Shown: positions 33,060 through 43,210, numbered from the stretch's first letter. The stretch is 64,000 nt of DNA from JALHFZ01 sp963674625 (GCA_963674625.2 CAXXXO010000004.1:744001-808000), one strand, 5' to 3'. Program-made: numbers and translations. The notes: generated by a model from the letters alone, not told the origin.

Positions 33060-35752
33060 TCATCGGGGTTCTTTTCTCCGCCCGAGGGCTTTTTCCCCCT
33101 CCACTGCGAGGAAGGTCCCCAGTCCCACTCCGAGAGGAAGCAGCCAGTGGCGCAGCTGGAGGGGAACGGAGCCGAACCAGAGGTTCATGAGGGGGAAGTA
33201 GACGAAGAGGAGCTGAAGGACGGCGAGGAGAAGCACCGCTCCCCAGGCGGCTTTGTTGGAAAAAAGTCCTTTGAGGGAAAGGCTCGACTTGTGGAGAAAG
33301 CGGCTGTTGAAGAGATAGAACATCTGGCCGGAAACAAGATTGGTAACCGCAAGGGTCCGGGCGAGTTCGAGGGGCATTCCCCGCTTCAGCTCCCAGAGAA
33401 AGAGCCCGAGGGTGGAACCGCCGAGAAGGAGTGAGACGAATATCACCCTCCGGAGGAAGCTTCCTCCCAGGATGGAGACGTCCCGGTCCCTCGGGGGACG
33501 TTCCATGATTCCCGGCTCGGCGGGTTCGAAGGCGAGGGCCAGGGCGAGGGAGACGTCCGTGACGATGTTCACCCAGAGGATCTGCACCGGGGTCAGCGGC
33601 AGGGAAAAGCCGAAGAGTACGGAGCTCAGAATGACGAAGGTCTCCGCCCCGTTGCTCGGCAGCAGAAAGAGGATGGCCTTCCGGAGATTGTCGTAGATGG
33701 TCCGCCCCTCCTTCACGGCGGCGGCGATGGTGGCGAAATTGTCGTCGGCGAGGACGATGTCGGCGGCCTCCTTCGAGGCCTCCGTCCCCTTGATCCCCAT
33801 GGCCACCCCCACGTCCGCCCGCTTGAGGGCGGGAGCGTCGTTCACGCCGTCCCCTGTCATGGCCACGACCTCTCCGTTGGCCTGAAGGGCCTTCATGAGG
33901 CGGAGCTTGTGTTCGGGGCTCGTCCTGGCGAAGACAGCGTAGTCTTCCGCGATCTTCCGCAGCTCCTCGTCCCCTGCGGCCTCGAGTTCTTTTCCCGTGA
34001 CCGCCTCTCCGCCGATGCCCATCTCCTCTGCTATGGCGAGGGCCGTTCCGGCATGGTCGCCCGTGATCATCTTGACCTGTATTCCCGCCCGGCGGCAGAT
34101 TTCGATGGCCTCCACCGCCTCGGGACGGGGAGGGTCGATGATCCCCGCAAGGCCGAGAAAGAGGAAGCCCTCCGCAAGCCTTTCAGGAACAAGGTCCTCC
34201 TGTCCGGGAGGCGCATCCTTCGAGGCTGCCGCAAGAACCCGCAGCCCCTTGCCGCTCATCTCCTCGATCTTCTCCTCCAGAAGGAGCGGTCGAGGGGTTC
34301 GGAACTGCCCTCAGCGGAGAGCTGGAAGGCGCTTCTGTCGAGCAGGCGGTCCGGTGCGCCCTTGAGAAAGATCTTCCGCTCGCCCCGGGGGGTTTCGTTC
34401 AGGGTGGCCATGTACTTCCGCTGCGACTCGAAGGGAACTGCCCCGAGGCGGGGGTAGCCGTCATGGCTGAACCCCGCCTTTCTGCCGAGGGTCCGGAGTG
34501 CCCCATCGGTGGGCTCTCCGGCGAGTTTCCACCGGCCGTCCTCCTCCGAAATGGACGAGTCGTTCGCCACCGCCATGACCTCGAGAAAGAGGCGGAGGTC
34601 CTCCTTATCTTCGAGGACGACTGCCTCTCCCCCGAAGGTGATCTCCCCTTCGGGGGCATAGCCTGATCCCGTGACGTCGTACTTCCCCCTCGCGGTGACG
34701 GCATGGCGGACGGTCATCTCGTTCTTCGTGAGGGTGCCGGTCTTGTCGGTGCAGATCACCGAGACCGCTCCCAGGGTCTCCACGGCGTTGAGCTGCCGGG
34801 TGATGGCCCTCTGGCGGGCCATCCGCTGAACCCCCAGGGCCAGGGTGACGGTGAGGATAGCCGGAAGGCTTTCCGGTATGGCCGCCACGGCGAAGCCGAT
34901 GGAGGCCAGGAAAAGCTCGCCGAGGGGAAAATCGTGAAGAAACCGGCCGATCAGGAACATGAGGACCGCAAGCCCCACGATGACGAAGGAGAGGGTTCTG
35001 CCGAAGCGGCTCATCTGGCGGATGAGGGGCGTTTCGATGGGCTCGGTCTCGTCCACGAGGGTGTTGATCTTTCCGATCTCCGTGCGGGGGCCCGTGGCGG
35101 TGACGACACCCGTTCCGCGGCCGGCGGCAACGAGCGTACCCGAGAAGGCCATGGAGGTCCTGTCGCCCACTCCGGCTTCCGGTGGTACCGGGGAAGGGTC
35201 TTTCTCCGCAGGAAGGGATTCTCCCGTCAGGGCGGACTCCTCGATGCGGAGGGTGTTGACCTCAAAAAGCCGGAGGTCAGCCGGGACCCGGTCGCCGGGC
35301 CTCAGGCGGACCACGTCTCCCGGGACGAGTTCCGCAGCATCCTTCTTTTTCCATTGCCCCTCCCGGAGGACATCCGCCGAGGGAGAGAGCATCTTCCGGA
35401 TTCCCGAAAGAGCCTCCTGGGCCTTCCCCTCCTGGATGAAGCCGATGAGGCCGTTCAAAATGACCACGGCCAGTATCACTCCCGTATCCACCCATTCTCT
35501 CAGGGAGGCTGTGACCGCAGCAGCAGCGAGAAGAATGTAAATAAGCGGGTCGCGGAACTGCCGGAGAATCCGGGAGAGCAGCCCTTCCTTCTCCGCCTCC
35601 GCCAGGCGGTTGGGGCCGACTGCCTGAAGCCTTGCCGCCGCCTCCGGACCTGCGAGGCCGCCCCGGCTGGCATTGAGCTGCTTCAGGACCTCTTCCCCCT
35701 CCATGGACCAGGGATTTTCAAGAATAAAAGATCTGCCTTCATCTTCCGGCAT
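33060..35752 (-). pseudogene. Cation-transporting P-type ATPase (P2 type), frameshifted
   Basis: One gene read in two frames: 34256-35752 (N-terminal 498 residues) and on to 33060. Near 34279-34286 the first frame ends with RRRSRR and a stop, while the other frame reads LEEKIEEMSGKGLRVLA, which continues the family pattern. A lost base there explains it, and restored the protein is about 897 residues. Features seen are the actuator TGES (176-179), TM4 PESLP (293-297), phosphorylation site DKTGTLT (Asp336), and in the second part TGDGVNDAPALK. The PE-S-LP and full-length layout fit P2A/P2B calcium-type or related cation pumps. If the shift is real, phosphorylation and hinge regions are separated and the pump is dead. 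Confidence 0.87.
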
Positions 35753-35813
35753 TCCCTCAGCTCCCTTCCTGCGCAGAATCCTTCCGGCCCTTCTCCTTGG
35801 GAGAACGAACCGG

Positions 35814-35837
35814 AGATCCGCAGTGAACTGCGGATCT
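35814..35837. other. Hairpin between the LssY-type gene and the P-type ATPase gene
   Basis: AGATCCGCAG (35814-35823) pairs with CTGCGGATCT (35828-35837) around TGAA. On the strand of the genes there is no T-run after it, so it is a weak terminator or an mRNA-end structure. Confidence 0.45.
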
Positions 35838-35921
35838 TTATGCTTCAGTTTACAGTATTTTCATGAATTATGTCGAGAGAGGAAATTTCGATGCCTTACA
35901 GATCTAATTGAGAATACCTTG

Positions 35922-37988
35922 TCAGGGAGCCATGTTTGCTGCGGGGTTTTCCCAAAGAAGCAGAACCTCTCCGTTCCAGTTTTCCTCCCGAAGAATTTCG
36001 TCCTCGGGACGGATCTTTCCGCGGCGGACTTCTTTTCGCATGAGAGCGGGCGGAAGGAATTTCTTCAGTTCCACCAGGGCCCTGTCCTGGTTCCCGGTGC
36101 TCCGGGGGAGGGTAAGAAGCCCTGTCAGCTCCTTCTTCCGCTGAATTTCGAGAGTCCCCTCGAGAAAAGGACGACCGGAAGGGGTCTTCGCCCCGGAAGG
36201 CCAGAGACGGAGAACGAGCCGTTCATTGGAATTCACTTCCCGAAGAAGCCGGATATCGTCGCTTCTGCCATCGTGGAGACGGGGCAGCAGGGGAAGGTCT
36301 TCTACGGCCGTCGCGGGGGAGAGGAGGCCCAGGAAGGTTTTTGCATTCATAGAGGGCGAAGGGAGCCATCCCGAATCGAGAAAGAGCTGCCGCAGGGTCA
36401 AAGGGAAAATCGCCGCCTGGAGGACGAGGGGCTGCTCCTTCTCTCCTTCGAGATCGATCCTCCGGGCCGGAAAGGTCCTCCACTCCTCGTTCTTCCAGTC
36501 GGAAAGGGCAAGGAGGCGTTCCTCTTTCCGGGGCGCGTAGAGGGCCATATCCCCCTCGTGGCGGCGGGATATCTGCCATCCTCCCGCAAGGGCGAGGACG
36601 AGAAGCCCTCCCGCGGCAAGTCTTCTTGCAGGCAGCCCTTCGCAGGGCCGTTCGAGGTAGAGAAGACCGAGAAGGGCAATCCATGCGCTTCCCAGGAGAA
36701 ATCCTCCGAGGACGTCGGAAAGCCAGTGGACGCCGAGATAGAGCCGGGAGACGGCGATGAGGGCCGAGATGAAAAAGGCTCCGAGATAGAGGGCTGCCCG
36801 CACGAGGGGAGTCCTCCCCCGGGAGAGAATAAGGGCGAGAAATCCGTAGATGACCACGGCCATGGTGGTATGGCCGCTCGGGAAGGCGTAGAAGGACGCT
36901 CCCTGGTAGACCGCAACCGGACGGGGAAGCTGCAGCAGGATTTTCAGAAGCTGAACCGAAGCGATTCCGCCGAGGGCGGCGACGGCCCAGAAAAGCCCCG
37001 CCCGGGTGCACCGGGAGGTCATGATAAGAAGCAATACGGCCGCCGAGAGAGCGATGTTGACGAAGGAGCCTCCCATCTCGGTGACCGCCACGAAGAATCG
37101 GTCAGCCCAGGGAGTCCGCAGCGACAGGAAGAGATTGTTCACGCTCTGATCCGCGAGAACGAGGGGGTCCTGGCTGAGGACATCCTCCGTCACTCCGAGA
37201 AAGGCCCACCCGGCGGCGAGAAAGAGAACAATCAGAAAGGCATAAAAAATCTCCTCCCCGGACTTCCGGAAGAGAAGAAAAAAAACGATTCTTTTGAGAA
37301 AAAGTTCTCCCCTCCAGGCGCTTTCCCTCTTCGAAGCCCAGCCTTTGAGTTTTTTCAGCAACAGGGGCGCGGCGAAACTGACGGCATGAAATATTTTTTT
37401 TCCGATCCACAGGGCGAACCACAGGACAGCGAGAAGAAGAAGGAGCAGCAGCGCCAGCCGGGAGCTTACCGTCCCCGCCACCTGCAGGGAGGTGCCGAAG
37501 ACGAGCCCCGGAACCAGGTAAGCCCCCGCCCAGCCGAGGGCGGAGAGGATATTGACCGCGGTGAAATGAGCCGGCTTCATCCCCATCATTCCCGCCACGA
37601 GAGGAATGATGGGCCGGATGGGGCCGACAAAGCGGCCGAGGAAAACGCTCTTTCCGCCGTGGCGGAGAAAGAAGCGCTCTCCCCTCTCGAGAATGCCGGG
37701 GAAACGGGAAAAGGGCCAGATTCCGACAAGGCGGCTGCTGTATCTGCGCCCCAGCCAGTAGCTGATGCCGTCCCCCGCCACAGCCCCTGCTGCGGCGGAG
37801 AAAAAAACGGCGTACAGGTCAAGCCCTCCAAGGGCCACGACCGCACCGAAGCCGAACATGATCACCGTACCCGGAACGAGCAGACCCACTCCGGCAAGGG
37901 ATTCCCCGAGGGAGAGAAGAAAGACCGCTCCGTAGGCCAGGACGGCATGGGACGAGAGAAGGGCCGGAAGGGCGCTGAGGGAGATCAC
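35922..37988 (-). CDS. DedA-PAP2-LssY fusion membrane protein
   Basis: 688 residues with three parts. Residues about 1-205 are a DedA/VTT membrane domain (GESLAGVGLLVPGT, FLGRFVGPIRPIIPLVAGM). Residues about 265-450 are a PAP2-type phosphatase with the expected motifs: KILLQLPRP, FPSGHTT and SRLYLGVHWLSDVLGG. Residues about 480-670 resemble the LssY C-terminal domain (SDWKNEEWRTFPARRIDL). PAP2 enzymes remove phosphate from membrane lipids such as undecaprenyl pyrophosphate or phosphatidate. DedA proteins are now linked to flipping of lipid carriers. Joining both suggests a combined carrier-recycling protein. Confidence 0.88.
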   Translation of the reverse strand: MISLSALPALLSSHAVLAYGAVFLLSLGESLAGVGLLVPGTVIMFGFGAVVALGGLDLYAVFFSAAAGAVAGDGISYWLGRRYSSRLVGIWPFSRFPGILERGERFFLRHGGKSVFLGRFVGPIRPIIPLVAGMMGMKPAHFTAVNILSALGWAGAYLVPGLVFGTSLQVAGTVSSRLALLLLLLLAVLWFALWIGKKIFHAVSFAAPLLLKKLKGWASKRESAWRGELFLKRIVFFLLFRKSGEEIFYAFLIVLFLAAGWAFLGVTEDVLSQDPLVLADQSVNNLFLSLRTPWADRFFVAVTEMGGSFVNIALSAAVLLLIMTSRCTRAGLFWAVAALGGIASVQLLKILLQLPRPVAVYQGASFYAFPSGHTTMAVVIYGFLALILSRGRTPLVRAALYLGAFFISALIAVSRLYLGVHWLSDVLGGFLLGSAWIALLGLLYLERPCEGLPARRLAAGGLLVLALAGGWQISRRHEGDMALYAPRKEERLLALSDWKNEEWRTFPARRIDLEGEKEQPLVLQAAIFPLTLRQLFLDSGWLPSPSMNAKTFLGLLSPATAVEDLPLLPRLHDGRSDDIRLLREVNSNERLVLRLWPSGAKTPSGRPFLEGTLEIQRKKELTGLLTLPRSTGNQDRALVELKKFLPPALMRKEVRRGKIRPEDEILREENWNGEVLLLWENPAANMAP

Positions 37989-38067
37989 GGACGCTCTTCC
38001 CCTTTCCGCCCCGCTTCAGGCCTGATCGAAAAAATGCTGAGGCGGGTACTTTTTCGGCTTTCCATGG

Positions 38068-38427
38068 CTACACTGTGAGAATCTTCTCTCCCGACTGAAT
38101 GGCTTCCGTGAGGTACTGCCCCGTATAGAACACGGAGACTCCGAGCTCTTCAAGGTTTTTTTCCACTCCGAGGTTTTCGGCGCATTTTTTGCAGGCGATG
38201 GCCTCTCCCCCCGCCTCCATGAATTTTTTCAGTGAGGCCTGGACATCCCGGTCATCCGCGAGGAGCTCCGTGGAAGCCCCCCATATCAAAACGGTCACTG
38301 AATCCCACCATCCCTTGAGCAGGGAGTTGAGGCTGTAGAGAAGCACCATGTTCATGGCCGTCTCTTTTTCACCGCTCGTCCAGAGCACCAGGAGCTTTTT
38401 CTCCTTCTTTTCTTCCATACGTATCAT
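38068..38427 (-). CDS. DsrE-like small cytoplasmic protein
   Basis: 119 residues (a start at 38418 would drop three). The fold pattern is DsrE/DsrF: LLVLWTSGEKETAMNMVLLY, then SVTVLIWGAS, KFMEAGGEAIACKKCAENLGV and a GVSVFYTGQYLTEAI end. Cys79 and Cys82 form a CKKC pair, with Cys79 at the place of the reactive Cys in sulfur-relay members. It may carry sulfur or be redox-sensitive, but there is no partner gene nearby. It sits between the TRAP operon terminator and the LssY-type gene. Confidence 0.8.
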   Translation of the reverse strand: MIRMEEKKEKKLLVLWTSGEKETAMNMVLLYSLNSLLKGWWDSVTVLIWGASTELLADDRDVQASLKKFMEAGGEAIACKKCAENLGVEKNLEELGVSVFYTGQYLTEAIQSGEKILTV

Positions 38428-38538
38428 CCCTTTCCTCTGATCGGAAATCTTCCCCTTTCTGCTTCTCCTTTTTCGAAAACAGTCCTGAAAGAAGGGGAGA
38501 GCGAAGGGAGATTCCTCATTATTATCTTACCATCCCGG

Positions 38539-38571
38539 CAAAAAAGACGCCCACCCTTGCGGGTGGGCGTC
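38539..38571 (-). terminator. Terminator of the GntR-MBL-TRAP operon
   Basis: GACGCCCACCC (38546-38556) pairs with GGGTGGGCGTC (38561-38571), 11 bp with a 4-base loop. On the minus strand a run of T follows. Confidence 0.93.
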
Positions 38572-38597
38572 TCCGGAACGGCCCGATGAAGAGAATT

Positions 38598-39950
38598 CTA
38601 CACTCCGCCGATCATCTTTTCGGGCAGCCAGGTGATGATGCCCGGAAAGAATGAGCAGAGAAGGAGCACGAACATGATGATGAGGATGAAGGGGATGACA
38701 CCCTTGATGATGTCCCCGATGGTCACTCCCAGCTCGTCCGGAGCCGTGCCCTTGAGGACGAAGATGGACATGGCCATGGGAGGAGTCTGGAAAGCCATCT
38801 GCATGTTGATGCAGATCATCATCCCGGCCCAGAGGGGGTTGAATCCCAGGGCTTCGAGAATGGGGGAGAATATGGGGACGACTATGAAGACGATGCCGAT
38901 CCATTCGATGAACATCCCCAGCAGGAAGACGATGGCCATGATGATAAAGAAGGACATCCACCTGCCCCCCGGAACGGAGAGGATGAACTCCGCCACCACG
39001 TCCCCGGCCCCCGCGCTCATGAAGATGCCCACGAAGGCGTAGCATAGGGCGGCGATCATGACCACGAAGGCGCTGACCCTCATGGTCTCGATGGAGGCCT
39101 GGCGGATCAGCCCCCAGCTGAAGCGCCGGTACCCTATGGCAAGCAGGATTGCTGCGGAGCACCCGACCGCCGCCGCCTCAGTGGGAGGGGCGATGCCGGC
39201 GAAGATGGTCCCCAGAACCGCCACGATCAGCAGCAGGGGGGGTACGAGGGATTTCAGCAGCCGCAGGACCTTGGCCATGTCGAAGGGAGTGACCTGGTCT
39301 GCTGGGATGGCCGGTCCCATGGACGGATTGAGGGCGCATCGGATGACCACGTATGCGATGTAGAAGGCGGAGAGGAGAAGCCCGGGGAAGACCGCCCCCA
39401 TGAACATCTGCCCCACCGAGAGCCCTGCCTGGGGGGCGTAGACCACGAGCATGATGCTCGGCGGAATGAGAATGCCCAGGGTTCCGGCCGCCACGATGGA
39501 TCCCGAGGCGAGGGATTTGTCGTACCCCCGGTTGACCATGGGCGCGAGGGCGATGAGGGTAAGGATGGTCACCGACGCAGCGATGACCCCGAGACAGGCG
39601 GCGAGGATGGTCCCGAAGATGATGGTCACCACCGCGAGGCCTCCCCGGAGACGGCCCATGGCCTCGTAGAGGCTCTGGTAGAGGTCCTTCGTCACCCCGG
39701 AATGCTGGAGGATGACCCCCATGAAGGTGAAGAGGGGGACTGCCAGGTAGGGGTAATTCAGGGAGAGGTCGTAAAACCGGCTGTAGAGAATGTGAAAGGT
39801 CGTGGTCGGGCCGAAGACGGCAAGCCCGGTGAAAAAGGCCACGCTGCCTATGACGAAGGCGATGGGGAAACCGGTCATGACGAGGACGAACACGCCCCCC
39901 AGCATGAGAAGAGTGATGGCTTCAGCGCTGATCTCAATCAAGAGGCTCAC
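38598..39950 (-). CDS. TRAP transporter large permease (DctM type)
   Basis: 450 residues with about 12 membrane segments. DctM family blocks are visible: VPLFTFMGVILQHSGVTKDLY, GIAAPPTEAAAVG-like (AGIAPPTEAAAVG) and LGMFIEWIGIVFIVVPIFSP. It is the channel-forming subunit of a Na+-driven, binding-protein-dependent carrier for organic acids. Its start overlaps the small-permease gene by 17 bases. Confidence 0.95.
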   Translation of the reverse strand: MSLLIEISAEAITLLMLGGVFVLVMTGFPIAFVIGSVAFFTGLAVFGPTTTFHILYSRFYDLSLNYPYLAVPLFTFMGVILQHSGVTKDLYQSLYEAMGRLRGGLAVVTIIFGTILAACLGVIAASVTILTLIALAPMVNRGYDKSLASGSIVAAGTLGILIPPSIMLVVYAPQAGLSVGQMFMGAVFPGLLLSAFYIAYVVIRCALNPSMGPAIPADQVTPFDMAKVLRLLKSLVPPLLLIVAVLGTIFAGIAPPTEAAAVGCSAAILLAIGYRRFSWGLIRQASIETMRVSAFVVMIAALCYAFVGIFMSAGAGDVVAEFILSVPGGRWMSFFIIMAIVFLLGMFIEWIGIVFIVVPIFSPILEALGFNPLWAGMMICINMQMAFQTPPMAMSIFVLKGTAPDELGVTIGDIIKGVIPFILIIMFVLLLCSFFPGIITWLPEKMIGGV

Positions 39951-40452
39951 CCCTTGCGGCGAAGTACAGATCCCGGACGAACTTGGCGGCTCCCTGGAGG
40001 ACCAGGAGCAGCAGGCCCACGGCGAAAATGGTGCGGTACGGGCCCGCCGGGGGGTACCAGAAGCTGTTGAAGAAGACTTCCTTGATCTTCCATGCCCGGA
40101 ATGCCCAGGTTGCGGCCATCCAGAGCATGACGATCATGAGGGGAAAGAAGAGAAAAAGGGAGCAGATCACGTTAAGAGCGGCTTTTTTTCTCGGGGAGAG
40201 CATGTTGTAGAAAATATCCACCCTCGTGTGGGATTCATGAAGGTAGTCGTAGGAGGCCCCCAGAAGGTACAGGGAGCCTCCGGCCATGCACAGGACATCG
40301 TAGGACCAGCTGGTGGGGGCATCGAAGAAATGCCGGGCTATCGCCTCGTAGGTTCCCGCAAACACAAGGAGAAGGGCAAACCATTTCCCCACCTGGCCTG
40401 ATATTTCACTCATTCTGTCGATTGACTTCAATGTGCGCTGCAGAGATGACAT
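39934..40452 (-). CDS. TRAP transporter small permease (DctQ type)
   Basis: 172 residues with four membrane segments. The conserved first helix region (GKWFALLLVFAGTYEAIARHFFDAPTSWSYD) and the HTRVDIFYNMLSP turn are as in DctQ. It holds the large permease in the membrane complex and helps dock the binding protein. It starts 36 bases after the binding-protein gene. Confidence 0.93.
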   Translation of the reverse strand: MSSLQRTLKSIDRMSEISGQVGKWFALLLVFAGTYEAIARHFFDAPTSWSYDVLCMAGGSLYLLGASYDYLHESHTRVDIFYNMLSPRKKAALNVICSLFLFFPLMIVMLWMAATWAFRAWKIKEVFFNSFWYPPAGPYRTIFAVGLLLLVLQGAAKFVRDLYFAARGEPLD

Positions 40453-40488
40453 GCCTTTTCTCCTTGTGTTTTTCCGGGATTGAAGAGC

Positions 40489-41544
40489 CTATTTCATGGA
40501 GTTGTAGGCTTCACCGTACTTCTTCATGGAATCGTATATCTCGGCGAAGATCGGGGGCTCGCTCTTTGACTTCTCGGCGTAGAACTTGTCGGCCTCGTCC
40601 GCGAGTGCTTTGTTCACGTCGGCGGGGACCCTGAGAACTTCGTTGCCGGCGGCCTTGAACTTGTCGAGGGCCTGGATGGAGTCATAGACGAGGAATTCGT
40701 GCTGGGCCTGGGTGTACCGGTCGATCATGGTCTGGACGAGAAGCTGAAGGTCCTTGGGAAGGGCGTTCCAGGCTTCCTTGTTCACGAAGAAGACCTGGGG
40801 ATCGCTCGGGGCCCGAACGGGGGAAAGGTAGACGTACTTCGCCACTTCGTTGAAGTGCATATTCCAGTTGGACGCGAGGGTGGAATACTCGAAGGCGTCG
40901 ATGGTGCCGCGCTTCATAGCCTCATAGAGTTCGCCGCCGGGGATGATCACCGTGGCCACGCCCATTCTCTTCATGATCTCGCCGCCGTCGCCCATGCACC
41001 GGGCCTTGATCTTCTTCAGGTCGCCGAGGTTTTCGATCTTCACCTTGGAGTGGAAGAACACTTCCTCGGGAAGGGGTGAAAGGGCTCCGGGGAAGGTCAT
41101 GACGTTGTACCCTTCCATCATCTTGTTCATAAGATCCGCTCCGCCGCCGTAGTTGAACCACGTTCTGAGGGCCTCTCCGGCGAGGGCGCCGGGACGGGAG
41201 CTGATCAGGCCGGCAGCGGACCACTTGTCGAGGTTGTACATGGGGCAGGTGTAGCAGAGCTGCAGGACGTTGTCGTTTACTGCGTCGAGCTCCTTGTAGG
41301 CGGGGACGATGGAGCCGCCGACGAAGGGCTTGATCTCGAGGCGGCCGTCCGATGCCTCGGTGATGGCCTTGCAGAGCTTGTCATGATAGATCTGGGAGGG
41401 GTCGGACGCGGGTCCGTGACCCGAGGATTTCCAGACGATTTTCTTCGGCGCGTCGGCGCCTTCGCCCATGGTCGCCGGAAGGAACGCTCCTCCCGCCAGA
41501 ACCGCAATCAGCAGTGCGAACAAACCTGTTCTCAAAACCCGCAT
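40489..41544 (-). CDS. TRAP transporter substrate-binding protein (DctP type)
   Basis: 351 residues from the ATG at 41544, with AAGGAGG upstream and a signal peptide (about 1-27). The mature chain has the DctP pattern: KIVWKSSGHGPASDPSQIYHDKLCKAI at the start and LGDLKKIKARCMGDGGEIMKRMGV, where the Arg that binds the ligand carboxylate lies. Ligands are usually carboxylic acids. Pairing with an MBL enzyme and a FadR-type regulator suggests a regulated organic-acid uptake route. Confidence 0.92.
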   Translation of the reverse strand: MRVLRTGLFALLIAVLAGGAFLPATMGEGADAPKKIVWKSSGHGPASDPSQIYHDKLCKAITEASDGRLEIKPFVGGSIVPAYKELDAVNDNVLQLCYTCPMYNLDKWSAAGLISSRPGALAGEALRTWFNYGGGADLMNKMMEGYNVMTFPGALSPLPEEVFFHSKVKIENLGDLKKIKARCMGDGGEIMKRMGVATVIIPGGELYEAMKRGTIDAFEYSTLASNWNMHFNEVAKYVYLSPVRAPSDPQVFFVNKEAWNALPKDLQLLVQTMIDRYTQAQHEFLVYDSIQALDKFKAAGNEVLRVPADVNKALADEADKFYAEKSKSEPPIFAEIYDSMKKYGEAYNSMK

Positions 41545-41627
41545 TGTGTAACCTCCTTTGTGATGTCGCCTCTTCCGGTCCCCTGGCTTCACCCCGTCAG
41601 CGGTCCGGAATTCCGATAAGCAGCCGG

Positions 41628-42455
41628 CTACCCGAAAAAGAGAGAACTTCCTGTGACGTTTGGAAAATAGCGGCCGTTTTCTTCCTGCAGACGGGCCGCG
41701 GCCGCCTGCCCCGTGCAGTGGGACACGCCGACAATTTCAATTTCCTCTCCGCGCAGATAAGCCAGGGATTTTTCCAGGGCACCTCCCTTCGCTTCCACAA
41801 GATGAGTTCCTCCGAGCACAGCCGCGATGGGGCGGCCGAGCCGGTTCCGGACGCTGTCGAGCATGGTGCGCATTCCCGGATGGGCGCACCCGAGAAGGAC
41901 CGCCATACCCCGGGGAGTCTCCAGGGCGAGAAGAATTTCGTCGTCGAAGGGGTCGGGAATAAAACCACCTTCTGTTCTCAGCATAAACCTTGGGTTGATG
42001 ACCTCCTCAGGGTGAATGCGGGGAAATCTGGAGAGGACGAAGATGCCGGGAAGAAGTTCTTCTACTTCTTCCTTGACCTCGTGGTGATCAATTTCCATCT
42101 CCTCAAGAAATTCCTCGTCGAAGGAGCTGCCGAGATAATCATAGGAACCGCTGCGATAGGCGTACTTCGGGGTGAAAAATCCGGGACCCGTGACGAGCTG
42201 AAAGGAAGTCGATTCTTCGGCGAGGAAAGGGAGGCCGCCGGAATGATCGTAATGGCCGTGGCTCAACACTACGTATTCTGCGGAGGCAGCAGGGAGGTTC
42301 AGCTGGACGGCATTGCCGAGAAAGGCCGCAGACTGGCCGGTATCGAAGAGAAGAGTGCCCCCGTCCTTTTCAATGAAGAAGGAAATCCCGTGCTCGTACC
42401 GCAGACCGTAGTGCTCTCCAGGAGAATTTTCGATCAAGGTGGTGATTCGAATCAT
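41628..42455 (-). CDS. MBL-fold metallo-hydrolase
   Basis: 275 residues from ATG 42455 (AGGAGG upstream). The metal-binding signature HGHYDHSGG (about 66-74) and FDTGQS before it mark a metallo-beta-lactamase fold; a second His is in GCAHPGMRTML. The length and the ENSPGEHYGLRYEHGISFFIE N-terminus resemble the archaeal-type dihydropterin MBL group (MJ0301-like). The actual substrate is unknown. It lies between the GntR gene (22 bases upstream) and the TRAP genes, so it may process the imported compound. Confidence 0.85.
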   Translation of the reverse strand: MIRITTLIENSPGEHYGLRYEHGISFFIEKDGGTLLFDTGQSAAFLGNAVQLNLPAASAEYVVLSHGHYDHSGGLPFLAEESTSFQLVTGPGFFTPKYAYRSGSYDYLGSSFDEEFLEEMEIDHHEVKEEVEELLPGIFVLSRFPRIHPEEVINPRFMLRTEGGFIPDPFDDEILLALETPRGMAVLLGCAHPGMRTMLDSVRNRLGRPIAAVLGGTHLVEAKGGALEKSLAYLRGEEIEIVGVSHCTGQAAAARLQEENGRYFPNVTGSSLFFG

Positions 42456-42477
42456 GGCCGTTCCTCCTCGAATGTGC

Positions 42478-43173
42478 TCATTGGTCCATGGATGCCCTGA
42501 TGTCGTCGAGGGCATTGGTGAGATGGCGGATCATGGTTTTCTCTGCGGCTTCAGGGTCCCCCGCGCGGATGGCGGCGAGTATGTCCCCGTGCTCCCGGAC
42601 GGTTTTTTCTACCCTTCCGGGAATATGGAGGCTCGTGATCCACCCCTCGGAGAGGGAGCGGGTCATGGTCTTCATCAGGTAATAGAGGGTTCGGTTCTTC
42701 GTGGATTTGGCGATGAGGCGGTGAAAATCTCCGTCGGAGGAGACCAGGGAGGCCGTATCCCCTCTTTCGGCTGAACGGAGGAATTTTTCGTGGGCCTCCT
42801 CCATCGCCCGGAGAGATTCTTCGTCCGCCTGCTCGGCGGCCCGCCCCGCCGCCTTCGGCTCAATGATGAGGCGCACCTCGAAATGATCGAAAATGGGGGT
42901 TTTATTGTCCTTCAGCCAGCCCGCGAAGAGATCGGACTTCTCCTCCCCCGGCCCGGCGACGTAGATGCCCTTGCCCTGGCGCACAGTGACCCGTCCGCGG
43001 ACCTCGAGGATACGGATGGCCTCCCGGATGGATGAACGGCTGACCTGAAGCTCTTTCGCCAGCTCGTGCTCGGAGAAGAACCGATCCCCCGGGCGGTAGC
43101 CGTTCTGAAGGATCATTCCGTCGATCGCCTCGATTGCCTTGTCGGACAGCCGGGTTTTCCGGATAGGCTCCAT
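42478..43173 (-). CDS. FadR-type GntR transcriptional regulator
   Basis: 231 residues. The N-terminal winged helix (about 1-75: YRPGDRFFSEHELAKELQVSRSSIREAIRILEVRGRVTVRQGKGIYV) is classic GntR. The C-terminal all-helical FCD domain (about 95-225) carries the ligand site, with His/Asp residues such as DGDFHRLIA. FadR-type regulators usually bind carboxylic acids and release DNA. As first gene of the TRAP operon it probably controls this operon through the dyad at 43211-43227. Confidence 0.92.
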   Translation of the reverse strand: MEPIRKTRLSDKAIEAIDGMILQNGYRPGDRFFSEHELAKELQVSRSSIREAIRILEVRGRVTVRQGKGIYVAGPGEEKSDLFAGWLKDNKTPIFDHFEVRLIIEPKAAGRAAEQADEESLRAMEEAHEKFLRSAERGDTASLVSSDGDFHRLIAKSTKNRTLYYLMKTMTRSLSEGWITSLHIPGRVEKTVREHGDILAAIRAGDPEAAEKTMIRHLTNALDDIRASMDQ

Positions 43174-43210
43174 TTTTCCCCTTCCAGTATCAGGCTGAAG
43201 AATTTACTGA

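Noticed and set aside
35673..38078. Long open frame of about 800 codons on the plus strand
   Set aside because: It is the mirror of the DedA-PAP2-LssY gene; composition is highly charged, it has no domain, and the opposite strand is clearly coding.
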